From positions 1 through 64,000 of the forward strand of contig OW569348.1 in the NCBI GenBank assembly GCA_937625935.1: a DNA stretch of 64,000 nucleotides. The letters run 5' to 3'. This DNA is from Tetramitus jugosus (Eukaryota > Heterolobosea > Eutetramitea > Acrasida > Vahlkampfiidae). The position numbers and the translations under genes are program-made. This document shows, piece after piece, positions 39,631 through 49,819 of the stretch. Position 1 is the first letter of the stretch. Each line of letters begins with the position of its first letter. Under the pieces are notes generated by a model, which was not told the origin of the DNA, did not search any database, and saw only the letters and a program-made list of their open reading frames with translations.

Positions 39631-41253
39631 CTAGTCAATTGGTAATTTGATCCCCAACTTTCCAGCACGTTTGTTGGCTTGATCTTTCAACTTTGTGTAT
39701 TGCTGGTTAAAATCTTGGACGGCCTTATCAATCTCATCTAGCCGACACCTCAATTCCTCAACCAATTTGCTCTGACATTCTCTAACTTCACACTGAACTG
39801 CTTGAGACCAAGCTTTGAGTTCAACAGTTTGTCGATCAATCAAAGGAAGGATATCTCTGATGAGAAATCCAGCAATCTCTGGATCATCAGCAATAGTTTC
39901 TCTGAGTTCTCTGGATTTCAAAACAGCAACAAGTTTCTTTCCTTGTTGTTCTGGGATTTCAGTTTTGAGCATTGGAATTTCTTTATCCAGAGCAAACTCG
40001 CTTTCGAGGTCCGAGGGCGTCATCAAGTCAACTTTGTGCTTCAACCTGGATAATTCTTCTTCCACCGAATAAGAGAAATCCTTCTCAAATTCATCAAGTT
40101 GTTGATTCAGTAGCTGGTTGGTGGACTGCGATAAAACATCCATCAAACTCAGGACTTCATGTAATTTCCTCACCTTGATTTTCTTGAAAACTTTGTCTCC
40201 AATGACCACGCCAACAGCAGCACCAACGAGCGTTCCCACTCCTGGAGCAAACGCAGTACCAATGGCACCTCCCACGACACCTCCATATCCAACTGCTACC
40301 GCATGTCCCGCAACATGTCCAGAAGCACTGAAAATGTTGGTTTTTCCCTTGGCCAGCAATCTTCCTTCTTTGAAGAGATCGACTCCAATTGTGACAAATG
40401 GAATTGGAATCGCCATGTTCCAAAAAGTTAGAGCGTTAACTGCCGACATTGTACTTGGAATCATTCCTGCATGAGTAGCAGTAATTGGGTTGATACTACC
40501 TGTGAAACTACCTGAAGGCATACCCTTGAACGACTGATTGGAATTAAAAAGAGAATTGTCTTCTAAATTAGAAGTCCATGCCCCACCCGACATGGTATCT
40601 TGAAATGATTTCAATGTATAAGGCATGTAACCCATGGCTGCAAGATTTTCTTGATAGTTGCCTGGCATAGTGGGAAACATGAGAGAGTTTGGATTATGAT
40701 CAGGAGACGAGAAACCACCTTGATAGTTCATGCCACCGCTCGTGGCGGAACCTGGACTAAAAGGAGGAGTTCCTGGTGTAGCACCACTGATTCCAGCAAC
40801 TTTATCAAGTTGTATTCTATCCATAAGATAATTCAGAGGACTATTTGGATTATTGATATCCCCCATGGTGCCTTCCATGTACTTTGTGGCACAGTCAGAG
40901 AATATATTTTGGGCCACATCTTTCGTGAAGCAGTCCATCCTTTTCCCAAAGGTTTGACTTGGAAAGTACTTGGTTGCCATTGAGGCGACACATTCAAACT
41001 CTGCAGCAGAATTGAAGAAATCCATTTCACACATCTCTCTCAAGCATGAAACTCTGGCGGCCACATCCCGACCTCTTGTTTGGGGAACCTCCGGGAAGAA
41101 ATCTAAGACCTTTCGGCGAAGTACTTTCTGAAGGGAGTTTTGATCCTCAATGACCGAATCGATTTGAGAGATTACGTGATCCCACAGTTGATCAGTAGTT
41201 TTGGAGACTGGTTTTTCAGATGGATATGGTACTCTTGCGCCATTCATTATCAT
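39631..41253 (-). CDS. Unrecognised protein with glycine-zipper membrane segment
   Basis: A 540-residue frame from the ATG at 41253 (another ATG at 41247). The N-terminal region has Cys-rich helices (around residue 70-130). A central long Gly/Ala/Val stretch, HVAGHAVAVGYGGVVGGAIG and onward to GAAVGVVIGDKVFKK (about residues 320-365), is a glycine-zipper membrane segment. The C-terminal third is a charged coiled coil. Such glycine zippers occur in membrane-inserting proteins of bacteria and eukaryotes. I do not recognise the whole family. The neighbouring decayed copy shows that the locus has duplicated. Confidence 0.7.
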   Translation of the reverse strand: MIMNGARVPYPSEKPVSKTTDQLWDHVISQIDSVIEDQNSLQKVLRRKVLDFFPEVPQTRGRDVAARVSCLREMCEMDFFNSAAEFECVASMATKYFPSQTFGKRMDCFTKDVAQNIFSDCATKYMEGTMGDINNPNSPLNYLMDRIQLDKVAGISGATPGTPPFSPGSATSGGMNYQGGFSSPDHNPNSLMFPTMPGNYQENLAAMGYMPYTLKSFQDTMSGGAWTSNLEDNSLFNSNQSFKGMPSGSFTGSINPITATHAGMIPSTMSAVNALTFWNMAIPIPFVTIGVDLFKEGRLLAKGKTNIFSASGHVAGHAVAVGYGGVVGGAIGTAFAPGVGTLVGAAVGVVIGDKVFKKIKVRKLHEVLSLMDVLSQSTNQLLNQQLDEFEKDFSYSVEEELSRLKHKVDLMTPSDLESEFALDKEIPMLKTEIPEQQGKKLVAVLKSRELRETIADDPEIAGFLIRDILPLIDRQTVELKAWSQAVQCEVRECQSKLVEELRCRLDEIDKAVQDFNQQYTKLKDQANKRAGKLGIKLPID

Positions 41254-41603
41254 CAAGAGTACGTGTGGAAGTTTTTTGTCTGGGTTAGTGTTTACGCATG
41301 AAAACCTCTGGGCATCACTGCCTCCGATACATCATCTCTTCACACATCTAAAAATGATCGGCACATCTCCTTTGATGCACCTTAACTTTGTTCAGACACC
41401 AGCTTTGGAAATTGTTATGTGATCGTGCTTTTCTGTTTTTGGAAGGGATTTGAAATGAATGGAAACACAACCCCGCATGCATACCTTCTGACAAAACAAT
41501 CGTTCTCTGCTGTCCCAAAGTTTCTTTACAAGCACCTCAACCGGCTCAAACCTTGTGATCTGTTTTTCCTTTCTCCTTTCTATCGGAACAAACAAGAATA
41601 AAA

Positions 41604-42533
41604 ATGAGACCACCCCTCCAGAGGACAAAACTACTTGGTAGGGTTGGACAACACTGCACGTTTCCGGCCAGTGCTCGTCTTTACTCTTCAAAGGTGGTGT
41701 TAGTCACAAACAGAGAAGATTCTTCTGCTAGTGACAATGACACTCACAGAGTGAACAATCTGCGGGATGCTCTCTCCTATGTCCAGGTCAAGAGTAAAGA
41801 CACAAAGAACTTTGATATTAAATTGGATAGTGACACTGTTCACTACATCAATGATTCAATGAAGATGCAGTCCACCGTAAACATTACGATCTCATCTGCA
41901 TCGGATGACGCTCGAGCCCGGTTAATCTTGGATCAGACGAAAGAGAACTCATGGAATCTGTGGGGCAATGTAACGTTGAATGGAATTGACTGTTGCGGCA
42001 CTGACGTGAATGAAGCCTCTTTTTTTGTCATGCATGGGAGTGGTGACGTCAAGCATTGTTCTTTTGATAATGTCGTCCTGTATGTAACTAGCTCTGTAGG
42101 TTGCAAGGTACTGATATCGGACAACGAGTTTAAGAACATTCAAGCTCCTGCTGCTATCATTTGTATCACAACAAAGACCGCAATTGTTAATAACAAGATT
42201 CACAATTGCAGGAATCATGGGATCTATGTCTTTCACTATGGATATCATACAGATGAGACTGTGCATGCTATTGGTATTCGATGTGATTCATTTTCACGTG
42301 TAGTTGGGAATACAATTGCTCAATGTGGCGGTGCTGGTCTATTCATTGAGCATGGATACGCACAGAGTGAGTACAGTCACAATTTGATTGAAAATTGTCA
42401 AGTGGGAATACGTCACGTCATAGATGAGGGTTCCTCCTTGTCTAATGTGGACTCAAAAATGATAGACAACCGTATAATCAATTGCAAAGACGAGTTTGAG
42501 ATACTTTTTCAGGAAAACGAAATTAACTATTAG
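41604..42533 (+). CDS. Putative mitochondrial parallel beta-helix protein
   Basis: A 309-residue frame from the ATG at 41604 with a basic, amphipathic N terminus (MRPPLQRTKLLGRVGQH, then SARLYSS), which looks like a mitochondrial transit sequence. The body contains repeated rungs such as HCSFDNVVLY, VLISDNEFKNIQ, AIVNNKIHNCRNHGIYV, RVVGNTIAQCGGAGLFI and SHNLIENCQVGI. These are typical PbH1/right-handed beta-helix coils (N-x-I/F-x-x-C/N with a turn). This fold is common in pectate-lyase-like enzymes, which are secreted, so a mitochondrial location would be unusual. The substrate is unknown. Confidence 0.65.
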   Translation: MRPPLQRTKLLGRVGQHCTFPASARLYSSKVVLVTNREDSSASDNDTHRVNNLRDALSYVQVKSKDTKNFDIKLDSDTVHYINDSMKMQSTVNITISSASDDARARLILDQTKENSWNLWGNVTLNGIDCCGTDVNEASFFVMHGSGDVKHCSFDNVVLYVTSSVGCKVLISDNEFKNIQAPAAIICITTKTAIVNNKIHNCRNHGIYVFHYGYHTDETVHAIGIRCDSFSRVVGNTIAQCGGAGLFIEHGYAQSEYSHNLIENCQVGIRHVIDEGSSLSNVDSKMIDNRIINCKDEFEILFQENEINY

Positions 42534-42734
42534 TACTGAGTCATGTACTTCACAAACAATCATGTATCATTGTAAAGTTGTATCCAAACGTTTCTTGCGG
42601 AATTGGTCAATCCAATTGAGGACAAAGTGCACAAATTTGCTTTTTTTCCGTGTTCAGTTCACACAAAACAACCAAAACAAACAAAGTAAGATCTGCTGCA
42701 GAACAACGTTGACCACACAACAAAATCATCATTG

Positions 42735-44375
42735 ATGTCTGACAGTCGTAATTTCATTTTTTCCATTCTCTGGTTTATTGCCCGAGTGTTCATGCACGTG
42801 CTGCACGTGACCTCCCAAGCCATTGCCCGCTACAGGTCTCCAAAAAACTCTGCTCCTTCAGAGTTTACAACACACATCCGTAAGAACAAGGTGAAGAGAG
42901 TTGCCATTATTGGTGCTGGACCCAGTGGACTAACCACACTGAAAACTTGCCTTGAACATGGAAATTTTAGACAAGTGGTTTGCTTTGAAGCATCGGATCA
43001 CATTGGAGGCATTTGGAACTATCAGAATGAGAAGACACCCATGTACGACAGTCTGAATACCAATACTTCAAAGTACATGATGCATTTTAGTGATTTTACC
43101 ATGCCAGATTCCTATCCTGATTATCCAACGCACTATCAAGTGCAGTCCTACTTGGAAAACTATGCCAACAAGTTCGATTTGATGTCTTATATCAAATTGA
43201 ATCACTCTGTGGTTAAATTGGAAGAAAAATCAAATGGTGATTCTAGTGTCTGGACTGTGTCCTATCAAGCTACTGTTGGTGATCATGCAGGTCAGATTAT
43301 CAAGGAAGAATTTGATGCCGTTGCAATCTGCAATGGACATTACTCTGTGCCATTGATTCCTGATTCGTTGAAAGATCTATCAAAGGTTTACAAGAAGGCC
43401 ACTCGTATTATTCACTCATTAGACTTTAGATCGATTGATCTATCCACTTTGGCTGACAAGGTTTGTCTCGTTGTTGGTATTAGCAGTTCGGGTGCCGATA
43501 TTGCAAGTAAGTTGACAACAGTTGCAAAGAAGACCTATGTCTCCTGTGCTGACTATTCTGTGGTTTTCCCAAAGTATAGCTGTGGAAGACCACTGGATCA
43601 TAATTCCTATCGTAGAATCATCACCAAATTGCCTCAGTTTCTGTCAAAGCTCTATTTCAACCTGACTCTTTGGGCTCATTTACCTACAACTGCAAAGAAC
43701 CAACACCTTAACATGACTTCTCCAGTGAAGGTTGGTGGTAATGTGAATCCCGGCTTCAATACTGAGATTCTTCAATACATTGCCCATGGTAAAACAAAGA
43801 TCCGTTTGCCTGTTGTGGAGTTCAATGAAACCAAGATTACCTTTGCGGATGGCAAGTCATGTTCGCCAGACTATATCATATTTGCGACCGGATACGAGCA
43901 TCACTATCCATTCTTGGACAAGACGAATCCAATTATCACACTGGAGAACAATATTGTCAAGCCATTGTACAAGCATCTGTTGCACATTGAGAAGCCTTCT
44001 TTGGCCTTTATTGGTCTCCTAACAAAGGTTCATCCATTCCCTGTGGTTGAAGCACAGGCCCGATTGGTTGAAATGGCTTGGAGTGGAGAGGTAGAGCTGC
44101 CATCGACAAAGGAAATGCATCAGCATACAAAGGCACGTGAGGACATTTACAACAAATTCGGTATTAATCTTAGATATTGGAACAGAGAGGAACACTGCGA
44201 ATACTTGTACGACTTGGCCAAACAATGCGGATACTATCCTCATAGCATGCACTGGTCCAACTCCAAGTACTTTAAGCATCTGTTGTTTTATCCGGTTAGT
44301 CCACTGCAGTTCCGCATCTGTGGCAAGGGTGCTAAAAAGGGAGCAGCTGAGAAACTGTCACAAGTGTGGAAATGA
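42735..44375 (+). CDS. Flavin-containing monooxygenase-like protein
   Basis: A 546-residue frame from the ATG at 42735. An N-terminal hydrophobic segment (FIFSILWFIARVFMHVLHV) likely anchors it in the ER. It has the FAD-binding AIIGAGPSGLTTL, GGIWNY, an IIHSLDF block in the place of the FMO-identifying motif, the NADPH site VVGISSSGADIAS and FATGYEHHYPFLD. This is a class B flavoprotein (FMO/YUCCA-like), which oxygenates soft nucleophiles using NADPH and O2. The FMO signature Phe-x-Gly-x3-His is weakened, so substrate and even activity are uncertain. Confidence 0.88.
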   Translation: MSDSRNFIFSILWFIARVFMHVLHVTSQAIARYRSPKNSAPSEFTTHIRKNKVKRVAIIGAGPSGLTTLKTCLEHGNFRQVVCFEASDHIGGIWNYQNEKTPMYDSLNTNTSKYMMHFSDFTMPDSYPDYPTHYQVQSYLENYANKFDLMSYIKLNHSVVKLEEKSNGDSSVWTVSYQATVGDHAGQIIKEEFDAVAICNGHYSVPLIPDSLKDLSKVYKKATRIIHSLDFRSIDLSTLADKVCLVVGISSSGADIASKLTTVAKKTYVSCADYSVVFPKYSCGRPLDHNSYRRIITKLPQFLSKLYFNLTLWAHLPTTAKNQHLNMTSPVKVGGNVNPGFNTEILQYIAHGKTKIRLPVVEFNETKITFADGKSCSPDYIIFATGYEHHYPFLDKTNPIITLENNIVKPLYKHLLHIEKPSLAFIGLLTKVHPFPVVEAQARLVEMAWSGEVELPSTKEMHQHTKAREDIYNKFGINLRYWNREEHCEYLYDLAKQCGYYPHSMHWSNSKYFKHLLFYPVSPLQFRICGKGAKKGAAEKLSQVWK

Positions 44376-44645
44376 AGAGACAACAAACTGCTCACCCCTC
44401 AGCATTATTGAGTGTGGTTTAAAACATTTAACACGATTACTCAATGTCACCTCAATGATGTCCAGTCAAGTTTCATCTCCTGAAAAGTCCCAATAAAGAC
44501 GAATCCTCCCGTACTCGTACACAGTTCTCCCGCCAAAAAAAAAGCTTTCAGCAAGAAGACATACCCCAACAACACCAACCATCATCATCAAAAGAAAGCA
44601 CCAAACAAACAAACAATCATTTTTTTTTGAATCATCATCATCATC

Positions 44646-45427
44646 ATGTTCTCAGGACTACTCGACAGAAACAAGACATTCCGTCCCAAGCACAAATTCA
44701 CCAAGGGCTCCACACAACATGATTTGCACCAATTGGCCAAAGAAACACTTGGATCAGGTGACTTATCAGAAGCAGTGAAGCTTCCACCAGGAGAGAATCT
44801 AAATGAGTGGCTCGCCATTCATACTGTCGATTTTTATAATACCTCTAATTTGCTCTATGGAAGTCTCAACGAATTTTGTACAAAGGATACTTGTCCAACG
44901 ATGAGTGCGGGCAGTAAATATGAATATTTTTGGATGGATAAGCAAAAGTATAAGCGACCTACAAAATTACCTGCACCAGAGTACGTGGCCAATTTGATGG
45001 ATTGGATTGCTGTGCAGATTAACAATGAAGAAGTGTTTCCCACTGATCCAAGTATGTGTGTTTGTTTGATATGTTTTTGATTGCATTTGTTGTCTTTTCA
45101 ATGTGCAGTAGTTTTTTTTTGTCCAGTTATTGTTGTTGTTGAGATGTTGATCTAACTAACATGTGTGTGTTTGTGCTGCGTCGTACAGGTCGATTCAAGG
45201 AAGACTTCAAGGAAGAGATTAAAAACATTTTTAAGCGCATGTTCCGAGTGTACGCACACATTTATTACTCTCATTACAAGGATGCTCAAAAGTTGCAAGT
45301 GGATCGTCATTTGAACACTGCATTTAAGCATTTTGTTCTCTTTGTTTTAGAGTTTGATTTGGTGGACAAGAAAGAACTGCAACCATTGAAGTCCACCATT
45401 TTTGAGTTGGTAGGCAGGACTGTATAA
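44646..45427 (+). CDS. MOB1: MOB1, Hippo/mitotic-exit kinase activator
   Basis: Exons 44646-45051 and 45189-45427 give 214 residues. The 137-nt intron (GTATGT...GTACAG) splits a Ser codon and reconstructs DPSRFKEDFKEEIKNIFKRM. The protein has NEWLAIHTVDFYN, CTKDTCPTMSAG (zinc Cys pair), YEYFWMD and VYAHIYYSHY (zinc His pair), the hallmarks of MOB1 co-activators. It should bind and activate NDR/LATS kinases to control cell division. The size matches the family. Introns of similar length are found in other genes of this window. Confidence 0.95.
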
Positions 45428-45523
45428 TTAAAGTTTTATATTTTCGAGTTGTAGTTTCCCTTTTAACTTCTATCATAAAATGAGCTTCGATCGAACCTTA
45501 TAAATAAAAACAAAAAGTTCTGA

Positions 45524-45597
45524 TGCGGGTTGTGAGGATCGAACTCACGACCTTAGGATTATGAGACCTACGCGACTACCAGCTGCGCCAAACCCGC
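45524..45597 (-). tRNA. tRNA-Met (CAT), elongator type
   Basis: On the minus strand a 74-base cloverleaf begins GCGGGTT and closes with AACCCGC plus discriminator A. The A box TGGCGCAGCTGG is canonical, the anticodon loop CTCATAA carries CAT, and the T arm GTGAG-TTCGATC-CTCAC is perfect. A T5 run just downstream (about 45516-45511, minus strand) serves as the Pol III terminator. There is no intron. The acceptor stem starting G-C rather than A-T favours elongator over initiator. Confidence 0.95.
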
Positions 45598-46078
45598 CAC
45601 ATGTTCTAAGAAATATTCTGATACGAGCGAATTTTTTGGGCCTCCCCAACTTTATGTTGGTTATACCAAGGAATAGTTGAAAATGTACAATCTGTTGTTT
45701 ACTTGTTGTTGTTGCTCTGTTGTTTTTGTGGTGGTGTGATCTGAAAGAAATCCGTCAACGTCCTGCTTTTCCAATCATGTGTTTGTCCCCTTTCAGGATT
45801 CAAGAAGAGCAAAATAGCAGAACATTCAATCTTCCTGAGCGATCGCGACCTCAAGAAATCCCGAAAACGCGGATAACACTTCCGAAACGCAGGAAAATAA
45901 GAATCCTAGAGGATTACAATGAAGGTTCTATCGCTCAACCACAGGCAGCAAGGGGTACGGATTGTTCACCAGAGACCCTTGGAACTGTTAACTGATCAAC
46001 TATTGAATTCTTCCTGGATTGATTTCAAAAACCAAAAACCAAAACAACAAAACCTCTAAGATATCATAACTCTCAATC
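45598..46078. other. Intergenic region
   Basis: This is about 480 bases between the tRNA and the next gene. A 91-codon plus-strand frame ends at 45995 but lacks an early ATG and looks unlike the neighbouring proteins. No other gene is seen. Confidence 0.4.
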
Positions 46079-46957
46079 ATGAACAGATCATCCATTCTGT
46101 TGCTGATTGTCGCCCTATTGGCTTTCTGTACCTTTAGCTCCACTGCTGCTACCGCTGCTGTCCCAAAGAAGTCTGCTCATCCATTCAGAAGCTACAGCAA
46201 GCTCAAGATCACTCCAAAGACCTTGCAAGAGATTGTTACTGAAGCTGTTGCTCAAAAGCTTTCTGTTGTTGCTGCAAAGGACAAGGCCCAATTGGACCTC
46301 TGCCCAACCTGTGTTCAAGTCACTGATCAAATCATCTCCAACTTGTTGAACGTCATCTTGAGTGGCCCAGTTATTGGAAGCTGCAACAAGTTGTGCTCAT
46401 TAGCTGTTAATGAATTGGTTGGAAAGCTACCAGACTCTGCCTTGCAAATCCTAGATGTCGGTTGCCAATTGGTCTGTGACTATGTCGGTGTCAACGAGTT
46501 CTCCAAGCTTGTCGAAATGGCTGATTTGGACCCAATTTGGCTCTGTCAAGAAGCAAGACTCTGCACCATTCATGACTGCACTGCAAAGACTTGTGCTCAA
46601 TTTGTTCAATTCCGTGCTATTCCAGCCTCTGCTCCAATGGGAAGCACATTCCAATTGGTCGGTGTCCTCCAAGTGTTCAACCAGACTGGAACTGGTGAAC
46701 AAATTATTGAGATTGACCCTTCAGGTGGTATGCCATTGGGTGATGGTGAGTTGATGCCTGCTGGATGGGCACCTGGTGTTTACAACTTGAACTGGCAAGT
46801 TCAAATCAGCAATGAGGGTCAAGACCCAGATGATCCACCATTCGAACCTGGTGTCTACCAAGTCGGTATCGCTGCTTGTGAAGGTCAATGTGGTTCAAAG
46901 CACAGTCACACTAGAACTCTTGCTGAAGTCTTTGGTCAATTCACTGTTACTGATTAA
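46079..46957 (+). CDS. Secreted saposin-domain protein (countin-like)
   Basis: A 292-residue frame with an N-terminal signal peptide (MNRSSILLLIVALLAFCTFSS, Ala-rich after it). Residues about 75-175 hold a Cys-rich helical domain (CPTCVQVTDQII, CNKLCSLAV, CQLVCDYVG, CQEARLC), the six-Cys pattern of saposin-B folds. The C-terminal 120 residues (FRAIPASAPMGSTFQL and beta-rich sequence with CEGQCGSKHSHTRT) resemble the second half of Dictyostelium countin-type proteins. Relatives act as secreted lipid-binding or cell-counting factors; amoebapore-type membrane activity also exists in the saposin family, but no such role can be read from this sequence. Confidence 0.75.
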   Translation: MNRSSILLLIVALLAFCTFSSTAATAAVPKKSAHPFRSYSKLKITPKTLQEIVTEAVAQKLSVVAAKDKAQLDLCPTCVQVTDQIISNLLNVILSGPVIGSCNKLCSLAVNELVGKLPDSALQILDVGCQLVCDYVGVNEFSKLVEMADLDPIWLCQEARLCTIHDCTAKTCAQFVQFRAIPASAPMGSTFQLVGVLQVFNQTGTGEQIIEIDPSGGMPLGDGELMPAGWAPGVYNLNWQVQISNEGQDPDDPPFEPGVYQVGIAACEGQCGSKHSHTRTLAEVFGQFTVTD

Positions 46958-47093
46958 ACTTTCAAAGTCATTCATTTCCTCCATTGTGCATTGAGTTTCA
47001 CCATAACATGCATGTTTACAACTTTTGGCAATCAAAGCGCGAAAAAATCAAGTGATCTCCGACTTTACACAACAATCAAATAACAGGACGAAC

Positions 47094-47669
47094 ATGGATC
47101 AAAACAACAAATCAACAACAATCGAGACAACATTCGAAAATGCAAAGACAATGAATAATGATCGAAAGATATTAAAGATCCAAACACTGCATCAACTCAT
47201 TCAACACTACACCAACCAATTTCTCTCTTGGCATCACTTTACAACCATCTCACGAGCTCTTCCGTTCGTCAATCACACCAATTTCAAGATTATCGTGTTC
47301 CTATCGATTGCTTTTTATGCCTATCTCAAAATGACACGAGTCAACCCGAGTAATCTTCGTCTTTGGCGCATGGGTGATGACATTTGGTTCATTTTCATTG
47401 GATTTGTGAAACTTTACTATTTGAGTGATTATCATCGTAAGAGTAGAGGTAGTGGAGGTGTTGGAAGTCAAGAATATGAGAGTGATAATGCCAAGGTCAA
47501 CAATGTGACGGCCAGTAGTGGTGTCAAGAGTGATTTTTGGTTGATTGTACGATTATTGTCCATGATGATGTTTAATCGATCTTGTGGTGGTAATAGTGAC
47601 CGCACACTGCAGGAAGACTTTTTCTTTTCGAGCAGTGGAAATTTGTTTCTGGGTTATTTCTTTGTGTGA
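47094..47669 (+). CDS. Unrecognised two-pass membrane protein
   Basis: A 191-residue frame from the ATG at 47094. The N terminus is polar and Asn/Thr-rich. Hydrophobic segments at about FKIIVFLSIAFYAYL and IWFIFIGFVKLYYL suggest two membrane spans. The C terminus contains a Gly/Ser linker. I do not recognise it. It is convergent with the LRR gene, about 95 bp apart. Confidence 0.5.
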   Translation: MDQNNKSTTIETTFENAKTMNNDRKILKIQTLHQLIQHYTNQFLSWHHFTTISRALPFVNHTNFKIIVFLSIAFYAYLKMTRVNPSNLRLWRMGDDIWFIFIGFVKLYYLSDYHRKSRGSGGVGSQEYESDNAKVNNVTASSGVKSDFWLIVRLLSMMMFNRSCGGNSDRTLQEDFFFSSSGNLFLGYFFV

Positions 47670-47764
47670 TCGATTGAAGAATGCAAAATGGTGGGTACTA
47701 GTGGTGAGACATGGAGGAAGAATCAATGTTGTGCTAAAAGTGAAAGTACTTGGTTAATATTTGT

Positions 47765-49630
47765 TTAATCGATAATCAGAGTAGCAATGTGCTTTGCTTT
47801 GGTGATTAGAGTGGACTGTCCTTTTTTGAACCTGTTTCTCTTAATGTACAGACTGCACAGGTTACTGGTGGATGTGGACAGAGAGATGATATCTTGTACA
47901 CAATCATCGTTCAACATGTTACTTGTCAAGTCAAGTGTGCGCAAATGAACCAATGGAAGTATCAATCGAAGGCCCTTGGATGTAATTCCATTGGACATCA
48001 TCTCCAGTTTGATCAATTTGTTGAGTGCATAGTCGAATGAAGTGTGATCGCTATCGACCATGAGTGAACCATCTGTAATGTTGCACTTCATGAGACTCAG
48101 GTGAGTGAGTCGATTGGATTGAAACAGTGCTCGGGCACCATTGTCGCCAATGATGTTATTATCGAGGCGCAGTGATTGAATGGTTGGATGTTGACTGAGT
48201 ACGATGGCTCCTTGCTCGGTAATCTTTGTTTTGGATGCATCCAACGAGATGAGACGTGGCATACGAGATGCACTTTGTACCAATTGTTGAGCAAATTCAT
48301 TGGACAACTGTTCGTTGAGACTGACGTCGATATGATTCAACTGAGACAGGAATGATTCTACTGAGAACAGTGGCTCGCAAGCAGACAGACTCAGACTACA
48401 ATAACGAAGCTCTAATTGTTCAAGTGAGTCTCTATGGTTGCGAACAATGTGACTGATGAGAGGTGCCTGGATAGTGGTGTTGAAATTGAAGTTGAGAGAC
48501 TTGAATCGATTTCGTCTCTCTTTGGGCAGTTTCTGGGACAGGCTGTGGTTGTCGGATATGGCAATCATTTGACCAGTATCTGCACCGAGAACCGTCAAGT
48601 ATTCAACTTTGCTTTTTGGAGAAAATAATAAATCATCAATGTTTTGAATGGTTGCATCGACAGTCAAACGCTTCAAATGGGTATTATTCGTCAAGTACTG
48701 GATACACGCCCCATCCAAGAACTTACAACCACTCACATTCAACTCAGTGATCGATTTGTTCTTTGTTAGTGGTTGCAAGGCATCTGGAGTGATAGGCGCC
48801 TTTGTCAAGTGCAACACTCTCAAGTGTTCATTCGCAAGCAGCTGTTGCACAACGCTAGTAAAAACACTCGGTTGTCCCTCGAGCTCCAAATGCCTCAACA
48901 GAGGTCTCTTTTTGATCGATCCAGGTAAAAGGACGGCATTATCATCCGCGATCAACGGTTCGTTCACTTTTAGAGTTTTCAATTCAGGAAGAAACTCTTG
49001 GGTGAGTAAAAATTGAGCAATAGTCTCCAGTGTCACACTTGTGCCAAACAGATTCAAATATTCCAGCTTTGTGGAGTACTTTTGCAACAACAGTAATATC
49101 TCATGATTGATTTCTTTTTGGTACACAAACTCCAGTTTTCTCAAACCAGTCAATCGACTCAACAAGTATTCACATTGATGTGTGTTGAGCGATTGATCTT
49201 GGAAGAACAAGTTTGACAAAACAGAGAAACCAAAGATGCTTGGGCTCACGGGAATAAGCTCTAAAATTCTCGTATCGTTATCAGATATCGTCTTCATGAT
49301 TTGACCTCGATGATTCATGCACTGGTTGGCATACAGAGTGAAATTTCGAAAAATGAGATGAATTTTTCGATGTCCCAGAGAGCTATAGGGAAAGTAGCCG
49401 TAGAGTACACGGATCATTCGATTGAATTTGACTTGCCTATTGTCCATTGTTGACAAATGAGCGTATCTGTGCAGTGGAAAATTGGTCATGTCGAATATTT
49501 GAAGCACAGTGTCTTCGGGGAGCATTCGAAGCAAGTGAGCCACCTTTTCCAAGTCATCATCATTGTTGGCATCTTGTGTTTGAGCTTCTTGAATGGCAGT
49601 CGTTGGCACCTGGGAGGAGATGGATGTCAT
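47765..49630 (-). CDS. Leucine-rich repeat protein, F-box-like N terminus
   Basis: A 621-residue frame from the ATG at 49630. The N terminus has LLRMLPEDTVLQIFDMTN, which is like the start of an F-box (L-P-x-x-x-L-x-x-I), then a long array of leucine-rich repeats of the N-x-L/I-x-x-N/C type, including LRVLHLTKAPITPDAL, LRLDNNIIGDNGARAL and LRTLDLTSNMLNDDCVQ. The repeats are of the ribonuclease-inhibitor-like class. Such proteins often serve as substrate adaptors in SCF ubiquitin ligases, but only the LRR call is firm. Confidence 0.75.
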   Translation of the reverse strand: MTSISSQVPTTAIQEAQTQDANNDDDLEKVAHLLRMLPEDTVLQIFDMTNFPLHRYAHLSTMDNRQVKFNRMIRVLYGYFPYSSLGHRKIHLIFRNFTLYANQCMNHRGQIMKTISDNDTRILELIPVSPSIFGFSVLSNLFFQDQSLNTHQCEYLLSRLTGLRKLEFVYQKEINHEILLLLQKYSTKLEYLNLFGTSVTLETIAQFLLTQEFLPELKTLKVNEPLIADDNAVLLPGSIKKRPLLRHLELEGQPSVFTSVVQQLLANEHLRVLHLTKAPITPDALQPLTKNKSITELNVSGCKFLDGACIQYLTNNTHLKRLTVDATIQNIDDLLFSPKSKVEYLTVLGADTGQMIAISDNHSLSQKLPKERRNRFKSLNFNFNTTIQAPLISHIVRNHRDSLEQLELRYCSLSLSACEPLFSVESFLSQLNHIDVSLNEQLSNEFAQQLVQSASRMPRLISLDASKTKITEQGAIVLSQHPTIQSLRLDNNIIGDNGARALFQSNRLTHLSLMKCNITDGSLMVDSDHTSFDYALNKLIKLEMMSNGITSKGLRLILPLVHLRTLDLTSNMLNDDCVQDIISLSTSTSNLCSLYIKRNRFKKGQSTLITKAKHIATLIID

Positions 49631-49819
49631 GTTACTCCAATGTAAGTTTGTTTTTTCCGTCTGTGAATTTGTTATCAAATTTCAAGTTCTCGAGTTTCAC
49701 TCCGCGGATCTGAAACTTCAACAAGCACCTAAAAAAAGTGTGGCCATTCTCCGATCAGAACAATAATCAAGCAAAATATTTTTTTCTCTCCACTTGTCGA
49801 CAACAAAGCAAGAGAGACT
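49631..49819. promoter_or_regulatory. Divergent promoter, LRR and Sec39/NBAS-like genes
   Basis: This is 189 bp between divergent ATG codons, the only sequence available for both promoters. It includes T-rich runs near 49780 but no clear known element. Confidence 0.4.
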
